Positions 25,554 to 34,801 are shown, counted from the first letter of the stretch. The stretch is 64,000 nt of DNA from Cloacibacterium normanense (GCF_002943105.1 NZ_PTPZ01000003.1:124001-188000), one strand, 5' to 3'. A program made the numbers and translations. Notes: generated by a model not told the origin, from the sequence alone.

Positions 25554-26687
25554 TTATTCTTCTACATTTTTAAGTCCCATCAATAGATAATATGCTCCTT
25601 TCGTTACAAATTTCTTGTTTTTAGCCTTTTCGTCAAGGTTCAAAATTTCTGTTCTACCATTTTCCGAATTTCCTATGGTTACAAGAAACATTTTATAGGT
25701 TTTTGGTTGTACTTGTTCAAAAATATATTGTTTGCCTTCCCAAGTAACTACTGCATCGTCTGGAACAGTGTTACCGGTTTCAGTTTGGGTTTCTACTTCT
25801 GCATTCATGTAAGTTCCAGGGATTAAACTCTTATCATATTCTATAAAATGACAATGAATAATCACAGATTTGTCTGGCTGAAAATCTCTACCAATTAAAA
25901 TAACATTAGCGGCGTATTTTTTATCAGGATTTTGATTGGTATAGGCAAAAACTCTTTGGTTCAAAGCAATTTTATTCAAATCTTTTTCAAAAACCTTTAA
26001 TGCAAGATGAATATCTCCCGTGTTTACTACGTCAAAAAGTCTTTCTGTAGGCGAAACATATTGTCCCATCTTCACATTTACACTAGAAATATACCCAGAA
26101 ACAGGTGATGTAACCGCAACACTTCTTTTGATGTTTCCAGCGTTCAAGTTATTTGGATTTATTCCAAGAGCTCTCAGTTTTTCGGCCATTCCTCTCATCA
26201 AAATATTTTGATTTTGAGCTTCAGTTTGGGCGAGTTGCATCGCTTTATCTGATGCGGCTTTGCTTTGATTTAATTCACTTTGTCTAGCATAATCTTTTTG
26301 TGCGTAACCTAAATTAGATTTTGCCAAAAGATAATCCTGCTGCAACTGAACAATCTGTGGATCTTCTAAAACAGCTAAGGTTTCGCCTTTGTCTACGTGC
26401 ATTCCTGGCATATGACGAATAAAACGCACATAACCACCACTTGGTGCAGAAACGCTTGCTAAATTCTGTGGCGGAACATCTATCGTTCCATTTAATATAA
26501 TTTTTGCTGAAATATCTTCGTATCCTAAATTTCCTGTTTCTATACCCGCATTTTTGATTTGGTTATCGTTGAGTGTAATTTGGTTTTCAGCGGCTACTAC
26601 TTCAAATTCTTCTTTGGCAGTTTCTTCTTTTTTGCCACAAGAAAAGAGTAGAAGCGTTATCGTTATAATTGAAATTATTTTTTTCAT
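25554..26687 (-). CDS. RND periplasmic adaptor (CzcB/CusB type), lipoprotein
   Basis: 377 residues. Signal peptide with lipobox LLFSC. Membrane-fusion-protein layout: beta-barrel and lipoyl half-domains around a helical hairpin (about 110-170, QLQQDYLLAKSNLGYAQKDY), SPVSGYISSVNVKMGQYV for the second lipoyl half, and a C-terminal membrane-proximal domain. Connects the inner-membrane pump at 28545-31715 with the channel at 27313-28533. It is separated from both by a cytochrome b gene, an unusual order. No His-rich metal-binding N-terminus of the CzcB kind. Confidence 0.9.
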   Translation of the reverse strand: MKKIISIITITLLLFSCGKKEETAKEEFEVVAAENQITLNDNQIKNAGIETGNLGYEDISAKIILNGTIDVPPQNLASVSAPSGGYVRFIRHMPGMHVDKGETLAVLEDPQIVQLQQDYLLAKSNLGYAQKDYARQSELNQSKAASDKAMQLAQTEAQNQNILMRGMAEKLRALGINPNNLNAGNIKRSVAVTSPVSGYISSVNVKMGQYVSPTERLFDVVNTGDIHLALKVFEKDLNKIALNQRVFAYTNQNPDKKYAANVILIGRDFQPDKSVIIHCHFIEYDKSLIPGTYMNAEVETQTETGNTVPDDAVVTWEGKQYIFEQVQPKTYKMFLVTIGNSENGRTEILNLDEKAKNKKFVTKGAYYLLMGLKNVEE

Positions 26688-26738
26688 TTTTGATTCATTT
26701 TTTGCTTAAAAAAATTAAAATTTTCATTTGATTAAGGA

Positions 26739-27305
26739 TTATTCTCCTCCAATCATTTTAGAAACAATTCCTTTTTTGTTCGTGAATTCTGCAATGGTAA
26801 TTCCTACAAAATGAAGGACGATGAATCCAGGCATCCAATAAATGGCTAGTTTGTGAATTTCTTCTGCTTTTTCTAAAATATCTTCTGCTGCTAATTCAAA
26901 CTTTAGCATCATACCAGTTGCAGCTTCTACCGCCACTAAAATGTAGAAAATAAAATAAATAGTTCCTTGGAATTTTTCTTTTCCAGAAGCCGTTTTAGAA
27001 AAAGGATTAGGGAATTTAATGCCTTTTACCAACATATAAATTATCCTTAAAACAAAAGCAAAAACGAGTACGTAAGCAAAGTTAACGTGCCACTCAAACA
27101 TTGGATTGATAATGGATTTTGCAATAGCACGAACGCTTTCTTCTGGTAATTCTAAACCTTTAGCAGTAAGTTCGTTATTGATAGCAGCAGAAATGGTTTT
27201 TCTGCCCATCCAATACATTCTTAAAAATCCAGTGGCTAATAATACTAACATTGAAATTGCGATAACCCAATGTATAATTCTATGTGTTGCGGTAAATTTT
27301 TTCAT
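26739..27305 (-). CDS. small cytochrome b/b6-type membrane protein
   Basis: 188 residues, four membrane helices with His candidates in HRIIHWVIAISML, MFEWHVNFAYVLVF and FIVLHFVGITIAEF: the di-haem cytochrome b561 pattern. It sits between the channel gene (7-bp gap) and the adaptor gene (51 bp) of an RND metal pump, so it is co-transcribed with a pump that needs no electrons. It might reduce or oxidise the metal or serve the ApbE-modified protein (inference). Confidence 0.85.
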   Translation of the reverse strand: MKKFTATHRIIHWVIAISMLVLLATGFLRMYWMGRKTISAAINNELTAKGLELPEESVRAIAKSIINPMFEWHVNFAYVLVFAFVLRIIYMLVKGIKFPNPFSKTASGKEKFQGTIYFIFYILVAVEAATGMMLKFELAAEDILEKAEEIHKLAIYWMPGFIVLHFVGITIAEFTNKKGIVSKMIGGE

Positions 27306-27312
27306 CTTTTAA

Positions 27313-28533
27313 TTAATTTTCGCTTTTCAGCGCGTTGATTTCTATAATAATGTCATTGAGTTCTTTTAATCGATCTGTGTATTTGTTTTCAATTTCAAAT
27401 GCTTGATTTACTAAAAGAGTCCATTCTAAATAATTGATTTCTCCGTTATAATACTGGTTATTGGCAGTTTTTAAGATGCTTTCGCTGTTTGCCAAACCTG
27501 TTTTTTGATAGTAAGAAATCTCGTTCGTTAGTTTTTGATAAAGATTAAAGTTCTGTGTGTATTGATTTTTCAGTTTCAATGAACCTAGCTGATAATTATT
27601 TTCAGCGATTTGTTGGTTGATTTTCTGAGCTTCAATCACTGATTTTTGTGCTGAATTAAAAACAGGTAAACCTATTCCGACCATACCAGAGTGAAATCTT
27701 GCCGAACGCTCATAGAACTTATCATCTGCACCATTTCCGTACATAGACATATTGTTGTATCCAATGTTAAAACTAGGAGTAAGCTTAGATTTTTCAGCTA
27801 AAAGTTTAGCATTTTGAATGTTTTTTTCTTGCTCCAATTGTTTTAAAATAATTGGATTTCCAGAGAAATTTTCGCCAAGGTTATTTACGTCTAAAACAGT
27901 GTATTTTTCTTTATCATTTTGGTAAAAAGTTCCGTCATTGATGAGGAAATTAAATTTCTGCAAAGCTATTTCTCTGTCTTTTTCGAGTGCATTGAGTTGT
28001 AATTCTGCTTGACTTCTCAAGTTTTCGGCAGTCGCTTTTTCTAGAAGATTGCTTTCTCCTTTTTTCAGTCTGAGTTCTGCTCTTTTGTAATATTGAGAAA
28101 AGATGCTGTCTGCTTTTTTGAGCAGTTTTTTTTTCTCGTCTAGATATTTTAACTCATTGTAAATCAAAGAAATTTCTTTTTTGATTTGCCACTTATGAAC
28201 ATCTAATTGTAACATAGAATTTTTATATTCTTCTGCTAAAACTTTCTTCTGACTGTTGTAAAATTTTGGCAATCTAATTGTTTGAGAAACCGAAAATTTA
28301 TTGTCAACATAAGCTGAATTCATTTGCCCGATTTCTCCTGAAATCATCAATGGGTCAATAACGGTAGCAGAACGTTGCATTTTTTCTTGGTATTGTACCT
28401 TTAATGTTCCGTCTTTGATGGCTAAGTTATTGCTCAGAGCTTTATTGATAGCACTTTCTAGTGAAATAGGAGTTTGTGAAAACCCTATTCCAAAAATTAG
28501 AAAAGTGAATATTTTTAAAAATTTTTCTTTCAT
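27313..28533 (-). CDS. TolC-like outer-membrane channel of the RND pump (CzcC/CusC type)
   Basis: 406 residues, signal peptide about 1-20 (ending GIGFSQ). Two long helical-hairpin repeats typical of the OEP family, e.g. IKKEISLIYNELKYLDEKKK and the later YYQKTGLANSESILKTANNQ. Outer-membrane exit duct for the pump next door, 11 bases behind the pump gene. Confidence 0.88.
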   Translation of the reverse strand: MKEKFLKIFTFLIFGIGFSQTPISLESAINKALSNNLAIKDGTLKVQYQEKMQRSATVIDPLMISGEIGQMNSAYVDNKFSVSQTIRLPKFYNSQKKVLAEEYKNSMLQLDVHKWQIKKEISLIYNELKYLDEKKKLLKKADSIFSQYYKRAELRLKKGESNLLEKATAENLRSQAELQLNALEKDREIALQKFNFLINDGTFYQNDKEKYTVLDVNNLGENFSGNPIILKQLEQEKNIQNAKLLAEKSKLTPSFNIGYNNMSMYGNGADDKFYERSARFHSGMVGIGLPVFNSAQKSVIEAQKINQQIAENNYQLGSLKLKNQYTQNFNLYQKLTNEISYYQKTGLANSESILKTANNQYYNGEINYLEWTLLVNQAFEIENKYTDRLKELNDIIIEINALKSEN

Positions 28534-28544
28534 GTGATACTTTT

Positions 28545-31500
28545 TTAAAGTTGATAACCATCTTCGTCATCACTCATTTCATGTAGATTTCTACGAGTAT
28601 CTGGGAAGTGTTTTTCGAACCAAATGTACATTACAGGTAATAGATAAAGTGTAAGGTAAGTGGCTAATAATAAACCACCAATTACAACTGTAGCGAGAGG
28701 TCTCTGCACTTCTGCACCTTCACCTGTAGAAATTGCCATTGGCAAAAATCCTAAAGATGCTACAAAGGCAGTCATTAAAACGGGTCTTAATCTAGTTCTA
28801 CCACCTATGATTACTGCAGTTTTTAAATCTGGTTGTATTGTTTTTTGGCGGTTAAATTCCGAAATAAGAACAATGCCATTTAAAACCGCAACCCCAAATA
28901 ATGCGATGAAACCTACTCCTGCAGAAATACTGAAATTCATGTCTCTTAACCAAAGTGAGAGAATTCCTCCAATAGCGGAAAGCGGAATAGCAGAGAAGAT
29001 GAGCAATCCGTATTTTACCGAATTAAATGCAAAATACAGCATCAATAAAATTAAAAATAAACTCACCGGAACAGCTATTGCTAAGCGGGATTTTGCTTGT
29101 TGAAGATTTTCAAAAGTTCCACCATATTTTATGGAATAACCAGCAGGAAGTTTCAGTTGTTTTTCTACATTTTGTTGTAAATTTTCTACCGTTGACTGTA
29201 TATCTCGGTTTCTAACATTGAAGCCAACGATGATTCTTCGCTGAGCATTTTCACGCTGAATTTGGTTAATGCTTTCCTTTAATTCCACATTTGCAACTGT
29301 ACTGAGTGGAATTTCAATTCCAGAAGGAGTAGAGATGAGTAAGTTGTTTACATCATCTACATTTTTTCTTTGGTTTCCGTCTAAACGAACCACCAAATCA
29401 AATTTCTTTTCTCCTTCGAATACAGAGCCTGTAGCTTGTCCCGCAAAAGCAGTATTCACGATATTATTGACATCACTCACATTAAGCCCAAATTGTGACA
29501 TGGCTTCACGTTTGTAAGTAATTACAATCTGTGGCATTCCTGAAACGGGCTCTACATAAATGTTTTGTGCGCCTTCAATTTTTTTAGAAATCTGACCTAA
29601 TTTTTCTGCATAAACTTTTAAGGTGTCTAGATTTTCACCAAAAATTTTACAAACTACATCTTGTCTTGCTCCTGTCATTAATTCATTAAATCTCATCGCA
29701 ACAGGATATTGGAAAGAGTAAGTCACGCCAATCATATTTTTCTTCAATTCTGCAGACATTTTTTCTGAAAGCTCATCATAAGTTGTCGCAGAAGTCCATT
29801 CAGCACGAGGTTTTAAGATAATCATCATATCGCTCGCATCGATTGGCATAGGATCGGTTGGGATTTCGGAGCTTCCTGTTTTCCCTACAATTTTTTCAAT
29901 TTCTGGGAATTTTTTCATTAGAATCTGAGACGACTTTTGAACAGCATCTGTAGAAGTTTTCAGATTACTGCCTGGTAAAACTCTTGTGTCTACTGCAAAA
30001 TCTCCTTCAGGAAGACTAGGAATAAATTCTCCTCCTAATCTAGTCATTATAAAGACTGCAAAGAAAAAAACAGCTACAATTCCGAAGAATATTAAGTTAG
30101 GAATTTTTAAAACTCTTTCTAATGATTTATCGTAGTTTTTCTCAATTTTTTCAATCATTTTATCCGAAATGGTCTTTTTATTGTCAATTTTTTTAGACAA
30201 AACAAGAGAACTCATCATTGGGATATAGGTTAAAGAAAGAATAAATGCTCCCAATAATGCAAAAATTACAGTTTGCGCCATCGGAATAAACATTTTGCCT
30301 TCTACACCTTCTAAAGTGAGAATTGGTAAGTAAACGATAAGGATAATAATTTGTCCAAACACCGCCGAATTCATCATTTTGCTGGAAGAAGTATAGACTT
30401 CGTCATCCATCATGGTTTGAGAAATGCGTTGATTTTGATAGACTTTTAAATGTTGTAATCTATGCAAAACAGCTTCTACAATGATAACGGCTCCATCTAC
30501 AATTAACCCGAAATCTAATGCGCCTAAACTCATTAAATTCCCTGAAACTCCAAAAATATTCATCATAATGATGGCAAAAAGCATGGAGAGCGGAATAACA
30601 GAAGCAACCAAAAATCCAGCACGCAGATTTCCTAGGAATAATACCAAAACGAAAACTACAATTAATGCTCCTTCTAAAAGGTTTTTCTCTACCGTTCCGA
30701 TGGCATTATTTACCATTTTGGTTCGGTCTAAGAATGCATCGATTTTTACGCCTTCAGGTAAAGTTTTTTGGATTTCTTCTATTCTTGTTTTTACTTTTTT
30801 AATGACTTCGTTTGAGTTTTCTCCTTTCATCATCATCACTACTGCTCCTGCAACTTCTCCTTCTCCGTTGTAGGTCATTGCACCGTATCTGATGGCTTTT
30901 CCGTATTGTACGGTTCCAATATTTTTAATCAAAATTGGAGTTCCGTCTTCTAAATTTTTAACTACAGTGTTCTCAATATCTGTAATTTTTCCCATTAATC
31001 CTTCGGTTCTGATAAATAGAACACTCGGACCTTTTTCTATATAAGCGCCACCAGTATTTTGATTATTTTTTTGTAATGCATCAAAAACTTCGGTCATGGT
31101 TACACCCATAGATTTCAGTTGAGAAGGATTTACGGCAACTTCATATTGCTTTAAATCTCCACCAAAACTCGCTACATCTGCAACTCCTTCCGTTCCTAAT
31201 AATTGTCTACGAACTATCCAATCTTGAATAGTTCTAAGTTGCATCGCATTGTAACGGTGTTCATAACCTTTTTTCGGGCGAACTACATATTGATAAATTT
31301 CTCCTAAACCTGTAGAAATCGGAGCCATAGAAGGCGTTCCCAAACTGGTAGGGATATCTTTAGAAACTTGCTGAAGCCTTTCTGCAACTTGTTGACGCGC
31401 CCAATGTAAATCTACTTCATCTTTAAAAACAATAGTAATTACAGAAAGCCCGAAACGCGAAAAACTACGCATTTGTTTAATTCCTGCAATGTTATTATTA

Positions 31501-31715
31501 GCTTGTTCTAGCGGAAAAGTGATGAATCTTTCTACATCTGGTGCACCCAAACTTGGGGAAACGGTAATAATCTGTACCTGATTGTCTGTAATATCGGGTA
31601 CCGCATCGATAGGTAATTTTCTTACCTCAAATATTCCATAAATGATTAATCCAAGCGTGAATAAAGCGATAATCAGTTTATTCTTGATGGAAAATTCTAT
31701 GATTTTGTTAAGCAT
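28545..31715 (-). CDS. czcA: heavy-metal RND efflux pump, CzcA type
   Basis: 1056 residues, 12 membrane helices and two large periplasmic loops. The fourth helix reads DFGLIVDGAVIIVE with Asp401, Asp407 and Glu414: the HME proton-relay pattern of divalent-cation (Co/Zn/Cd/Ni) pumps, not the pattern of CusA Cu/Ag pumps. EVRKLPIDAVPDITDNQVQI near the N-terminus is typical. Exports metal from periplasm to outside with the adaptor and TolC partner downstream. First large gene of the island. Exact metal not certain. Confidence 0.93.
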   Translation of the reverse strand: MLNKIIEFSIKNKLIIALFTLGLIIYGIFEVRKLPIDAVPDITDNQVQIITVSPSLGAPDVERFITFPLEQANNNIAGIKQMRSFSRFGLSVITIVFKDEVDLHWARQQVAERLQQVSKDIPTSLGTPSMAPISTGLGEIYQYVVRPKKGYEHRYNAMQLRTIQDWIVRRQLLGTEGVADVASFGGDLKQYEVAVNPSQLKSMGVTMTEVFDALQKNNQNTGGAYIEKGPSVLFIRTEGLMGKITDIENTVVKNLEDGTPILIKNIGTVQYGKAIRYGAMTYNGEGEVAGAVVMMMKGENSNEVIKKVKTRIEEIQKTLPEGVKIDAFLDRTKMVNNAIGTVEKNLLEGALIVVFVLVLFLGNLRAGFLVASVIPLSMLFAIIMMNIFGVSGNLMSLGALDFGLIVDGAVIIVEAVLHRLQHLKVYQNQRISQTMMDDEVYTSSSKMMNSAVFGQIIILIVYLPILTLEGVEGKMFIPMAQTVIFALLGAFILSLTYIPMMSSLVLSKKIDNKKTISDKMIEKIEKNYDKSLERVLKIPNLIFFGIVAVFFFAVFIMTRLGGEFIPSLPEGDFAVDTRVLPGSNLKTSTDAVQKSSQILMKKFPEIEKIVGKTGSSEIPTDPMPIDASDMMIILKPRAEWTSATTYDELSEKMSAELKKNMIGVTYSFQYPVAMRFNELMTGARQDVVCKIFGENLDTLKVYAEKLGQISKKIEGAQNIYVEPVSGMPQIVITYKREAMSQFGLNVSDVNNIVNTAFAGQATGSVFEGEKKFDLVVRLDGNQRKNVDDVNNLLISTPSGIEIPLSTVANVELKESINQIQRENAQRRIIVGFNVRNRDIQSTVENLQQNVEKQLKLPAGYSIKYGGTFENLQQAKSRLAIAVPVSLFLILLMLYFAFNSVKYGLLIFSAIPLSAIGGILSLWLRDMNFSISAGVGFIALFGVAVLNGIVLISEFNRQKTIQPDLKTAVIIGGRTRLRPVLMTAFVASLGFLPMAISTGEGAEVQRPLATVVIGGLLLATYLTLYLLPVMYIWFEKHFPDTRRNLHEMSDDEDGYQL

Positions 31716-31781
31716 TTTAATTTAATTTATAGAGTGAAACGTCTCAAAACCAAATAGTAATGAGTTTTCTATACCAATAAA

Positions 31782-32171
31782 TTAAACCAACTCTGGCGGT
31801 TGAAAAAATGAAAGTAAATGTGGATTGATAAAACTTTCAGTGTAATGAAAGTTCTGGTTTTTTTCTTCAAAAAACTTTTTAGTTTGACCTAAATTCAGCT
31901 CAAAAGATTTAGGTAAGTCTTGGATAACAAAGCTAACGGAAGAAATTTCATGGGCTTTAAAAGGCAGTTTCATGTCTTTTTCATAATCACTGTCTTTTTG
32001 GCTACCGCTTAAATAATGAAGCGCGATAAACCCAATAATACTGATGTTTTTATTTTCAGATTTATGTTCCTGATAATGTTCGACTAATGCAGGAATTTTC
32101 AATACTTCTTTTACCTCTGTAAAACTAAAGAGGTAAATTGTTAAGAGAAATATTGAAAAATGTCTTTTCAT
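31782..32171 (-). CDS. small secreted protein, HYxSG family copy 1
   Basis: 129 residues, signal-peptide start (FSIFLLTIYLFSF). Paralog of the product at 20976-21368: same length and blocks YLFSF, IPALVEHYQEHKSEN, ALHYLSG with DSDY, KLPFK and the final FFQPPEL. No named family recognised. First gene of the metal/redox transcript, just behind a consensus -7 box and 66 bases before czcA. Conserved His/Asp/Glu suggest a periplasmic metal sensor or chaperone (inference only). Confidence 0.75.
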   Translation of the reverse strand: MKRHFSIFLLTIYLFSFTEVKEVLKIPALVEHYQEHKSENKNISIIGFIALHYLSGSQKDSDYEKDMKLPFKAHEISSVSFVIQDLPKSFELNLGQTKKFFEEKNQNFHYTESFINPHLLSFFQPPELV

Positions 32172-32183
32172 CTAAATATTTCA

Positions 32184-32191
32184 CAAAGTTA
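32184..32191 (-). promoter_or_regulatory. -7 promoter box of the metal/redox operon
   Basis: TAACTTTG on the minus strand, exact TAnnTTTG match, 12 bases before the ATG of the first gene, implying a very short leader. No clear TTG box is seen upstream, so an activator may be needed. Confidence 0.6.
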
Positions 32192-32210
32192 GTGAAAAAA
32201 TTAATAGAGA

Positions 32211-32223
32211 ATGTCTATGACAT
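32211..32223. promoter_or_regulatory. inverted repeat, possible operator
   Basis: ATGTC-TAT-GACAT, a perfect 5-bp dyad, placed about 20 bases upstream of the -7 box of the metal/redox operon where a -33 element would lie. Candidate regulator site; no regulator gene is linked. Confidence 0.35.
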
Positions 32224-32240
32224 GTTAAAGATATAATAAT

Positions 32241-32729
32241 TTATGCATTCCATTCCATTAAGTAATCATCCATTACGAAGCCATTTCCAATGTCAAAAAC
32301 GCCTTCTTCATAGACCTTGAAGCCTTGTGAAAGGTAAAAATGATAAGATGGATTTTGCTTATTTACGGCAAGGATAATTCTTTGGTCACCTACTTCTAGA
32401 ATTTGATTTTTTAGGAATTGAATGGCTTCTTTTCCTAGACCTTTTCCTTTTCCTTCTTCGGTAATGTAGATTCTATGGAGTTTAGTAGTGTTTTCTTCAT
32501 AATGATTTTCGAAGCCCATAATTCCATAGAAATTTTCTGCATCACCCAAAAGATAATAATGATAATTGGGATTATTAAATTGACGGGTAATTTCTTCTTC
32601 AGAATACATTAAATCCAGCATAAAATCTATTTGTTCATGAGAAATAATTCCCGGATAGTGACTTCGCCAAGATTTTTGCGCTAAATCTTGAATTAAAGAA
32701 ATGTCTTTTATGGTGGCTTTTTTTATCAT
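32241..32729 (-). CDS. GNAT family N-acetyltransferase
   Basis: 162 residues. GNAT fold with the acetyl-CoA loop in LHRIYITEEGKGKGLGKEAI (Q/RxxGxG pattern as GKGKGLG) and the later NPSYHFYLSQGFKVYEEGVF. Substrate unknown; the N-terminus (DLAQKSWRSHYPGIISHEQI) is of the common small-molecule or amino-terminal acetyltransferase type. Its start overlaps the stop of the M48 protease gene by 4 bases (ATGA type), so the genes are coupled. Confidence 0.85.
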   Translation of the reverse strand: MIKKATIKDISLIQDLAQKSWRSHYPGIISHEQIDFMLDLMYSEEEITRQFNNPNYHYYLLGDAENFYGIMGFENHYEENTTKLHRIYITEEGKGKGLGKEAIQFLKNQILEVGDQRIILAVNKQNPSYHFYLSQGFKVYEEGVFDIGNGFVMDDYLMEWNA

Positions 32730-33790
32730 TTTTTGAGTTCAGTAAAAAGTTGTTCTAATTCTTGATGCGGAATAGAAGTATATTCGTTTTGATGAATTAA
32801 TTTTTTGGCAAAATTGATTCTGTCATTCGTAATAGGATGAGTAGAAAGAATTTTAGGAATTTCTAGACCTTCCTTTTCCTTTAAAATCAAAAAAAGTTCT
32901 TCTAAACCTTTAGGATTGATTTTATTTTTTCTAAGAATCTGATAACTTCCTGCATCAGATGATTCTTCAAAATCTCTAGAATAAGATAGATTGTTCAATT
33001 GATTGGCATTATCTGCAATAGTAGACATAATTCCGTTTACATCGCCAGTTAAAGCAGAAACAATGATGTAGCCAGAAATAGCTCTGGAAAGAATTTTGAT
33101 GCTGTGTCTTTCTTTCACGTGAGTAGCTTCGTGACCAAGAAGTGCCGCTAACTGCTCATAATTAGAGATTTTATCTAAAATTCCTGAATGCACCAAGATG
33201 GTTCCGTTTGGCAAAGCATAAGCGTTGACTTCGCTGTCATTCACTACTTTGAAAGTCAGTTTTCTGGAAGTTTCAAAATCTATATTTGAAGCAAATTCTT
33301 GAAGGATTCTTGATTTTTTTTGGTCAATTTCAAGAATACTTTCCATCTGGTTGTATTGAGAATCTCCTATTTTATTGTCAAATTCTACTGGCGTGATTTC
33401 GGTAACACGCTCACTCATCCAAGGAATTGCGAAAACATAAAATAAAGCAATCGCAGCAACTATGGTAACAGTGGCAACTGCATAGAATTTAAATCCTAAA
33501 TCTAGAATGTTTTGGTACCAAGAAATGTTTCGAGATTTTTTAGCAGATTGGTAAATAAGATTGATAACGTAAGGATTGTCTATTCTCAAACTCTCTGCAT
33601 GATTCTCTTTTCTAGTAATGTAGAGTGTATCGCTATTTTTTTCAAAAGAAACCTCCTCGAAATTCCAATTGAGCTTTCGATTATTAAAAAAAAAGGAAAT
33701 TTTTTTTTCGGGCCATATTTCTAACTCTACATCATAGGGTTTAGAAGTATGGCCGTCAAAATATTTACCATATGCTTTAGTAAAACTCAT
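32726..33790 (-). CDS. M48 family membrane metalloprotease
   Basis: 354 residues. A cytoplasmic N-terminal part (1-95), one membrane helix (about 102-122), then a periplasmic M48 domain with HEATH (His220, Glu221, His224) and the third-ligand region SRDFEESSDAG near 271-281. Peptidases of this group (BepA/HtpX relatives) work in envelope quality control. Its start abuts the stop of the YjgN-like gene. Homopolymer runs (A9, T9) lie near 33690-33712 within the coding region; the frame is intact. Confidence 0.88.
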   Translation of the reverse strand: MSFTKAYGKYFDGHTSKPYDVELEIWPEKKISFFFNNRKLNWNFEEVSFEKNSDTLYITRKENHAESLRIDNPYVINLIYQSAKKSRNISWYQNILDLGFKFYAVATVTIVAAIALFYVFAIPWMSERVTEITPVEFDNKIGDSQYNQMESILEIDQKKSRILQEFASNIDFETSRKLTFKVVNDSEVNAYALPNGTILVHSGILDKISNYEQLAALLGHEATHVKERHSIKILSRAISGYIIVSALTGDVNGIMSTIADNANQLNNLSYSRDFEESSDAGSYQILRKNKINPKGLEELFLILKEKEGLEIPKILSTHPITNDRINFAKKLIHQNEYTSIPHQELEQLFTELKK

Positions 33791-34753
33791 TTAGATGACT
33801 CCGCTTAAATCCATTACATCTAATGCTTCGTCTCCGAAAGCGTTTTTGTATTCTGCTTCAGTCTGTTGAATCGCATCTAAATCGATATCGCCATAAATCT
33901 GAAGTTTAGAAAACATAGTAGTTAAAGTTCTCACTTCTGCAAAAGCATAACCTAATCCTAACGTGAAAACAATAATAATTAAATTGATAATTAATAATTC
34001 AAAAATATCTCCTGCACTAAGGTGAGATTTGAACTTAACCTTTTTATCATTGTGATGAAGACTTAAATGGTCAAAATAAAAGTTAATGATGTCTCTTTGG
34101 AACCAAAAACTGTAAATTCCTAGCGTAATATAGGTTAAAATTATTCCTTTAAGATTAAGGAAAAAATAATCATCACCATTTGCATGATGTTTAAATGATG
34201 CGCTCCCAAATTTTACATTGCTCAAGGTGTAATTTCTAAGGTGAATTGTCATCCAAGAGCTATAAATTCCGAAGGTAAGAATGGTCAAAAATAAATCTCT
34301 GAAATATATTTTTACCAAAGTGCTTCTGTCTCCTCTGTATCCAAATCTTATTCCTCTCCATGAAGTTCTAGACATTCTATATCTGTAAAATCCGTGAATA
34401 GCAAAAGGAATAATGCCTAAAATAAATGCATAGAATAAAAGAAGAATTATCACAGAAAGCGCAGCGTTTTGTGATTGTGCAGCAAATAAAAATGCTAAAT
34501 ACAGGAATAAAAACATTCCAAATACTTTAATAAAACCTACGAACATTTCTTTTCCCGTTCCAGAAAATTGAAATCTGTCATTTTCTAGGTAAGTATTTGC
34601 GTACAAATATTTTAGGGTTCTTTCTTTTGCCCAAGGATAGTATAATCCCAAAGTAATAACGGTCAATAGCCAGTTGATAACAACTACGCCAAAAAATTCG
34701 CTACCTTTTCCTCTGAAAGAAGAAGAGTAGTTTCTCATGTCAGTTTTCTCCAT
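33791..34753 (-). CDS. YjgN family (DUF898) membrane protein
   Basis: 320 residues, about seven membrane helices in three repeats, each ending in a TLGLYYPWAKERTLKYLY-like block (again TFGIYSSWMTIHLRNYTL and TLGIYSFWFQRDIINFYF). This internal repetition defines DUF898. Function unknown. The gene is joined without gap to an M48 protease whose cytoplasmic domain resembles a partner; the pair recurs in Bacteroidota and proteobacteria as far as I recall. Followed by GNAT as third gene. Confidence 0.87.
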   Translation of the reverse strand: MEKTDMRNYSSSFRGKGSEFFGVVVINWLLTVITLGLYYPWAKERTLKYLYANTYLENDRFQFSGTGKEMFVGFIKVFGMFLFLYLAFLFAAQSQNAALSVIILLLFYAFILGIIPFAIHGFYRYRMSRTSWRGIRFGYRGDRSTLVKIYFRDLFLTILTFGIYSSWMTIHLRNYTLSNVKFGSASFKHHANGDDYFFLNLKGIILTYITLGIYSFWFQRDIINFYFDHLSLHHNDKKVKFKSHLSAGDIFELLIINLIIIVFTLGLGYAFAEVRTLTTMFSKLQIYGDIDLDAIQQTEAEYKNAFGDEALDVMDLSGVI

Positions 34754-34801
34754 AAAAGTTTTCTTAGTTTATATAGTTATGATTGTTTTTTTTTATAAAA
34801 G

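Noticed and set aside
28660-30873. Several plus-strand frames opposite czcA
   Set aside because: All are antisense shadows of the RND pump gene.
28545-31715. Copper/silver (CusA) assignment for the RND pump
   Set aside because: The fourth-helix pattern Asp401/Asp407/Glu414 is that of divalent-cation pumps; CusA-type helix sequence is not seen.
33680-33715. Frameshift in the M48 gene at the A9 and T9 runs
   Set aside because: The frame is continuous and the domains before and after the runs are in order.
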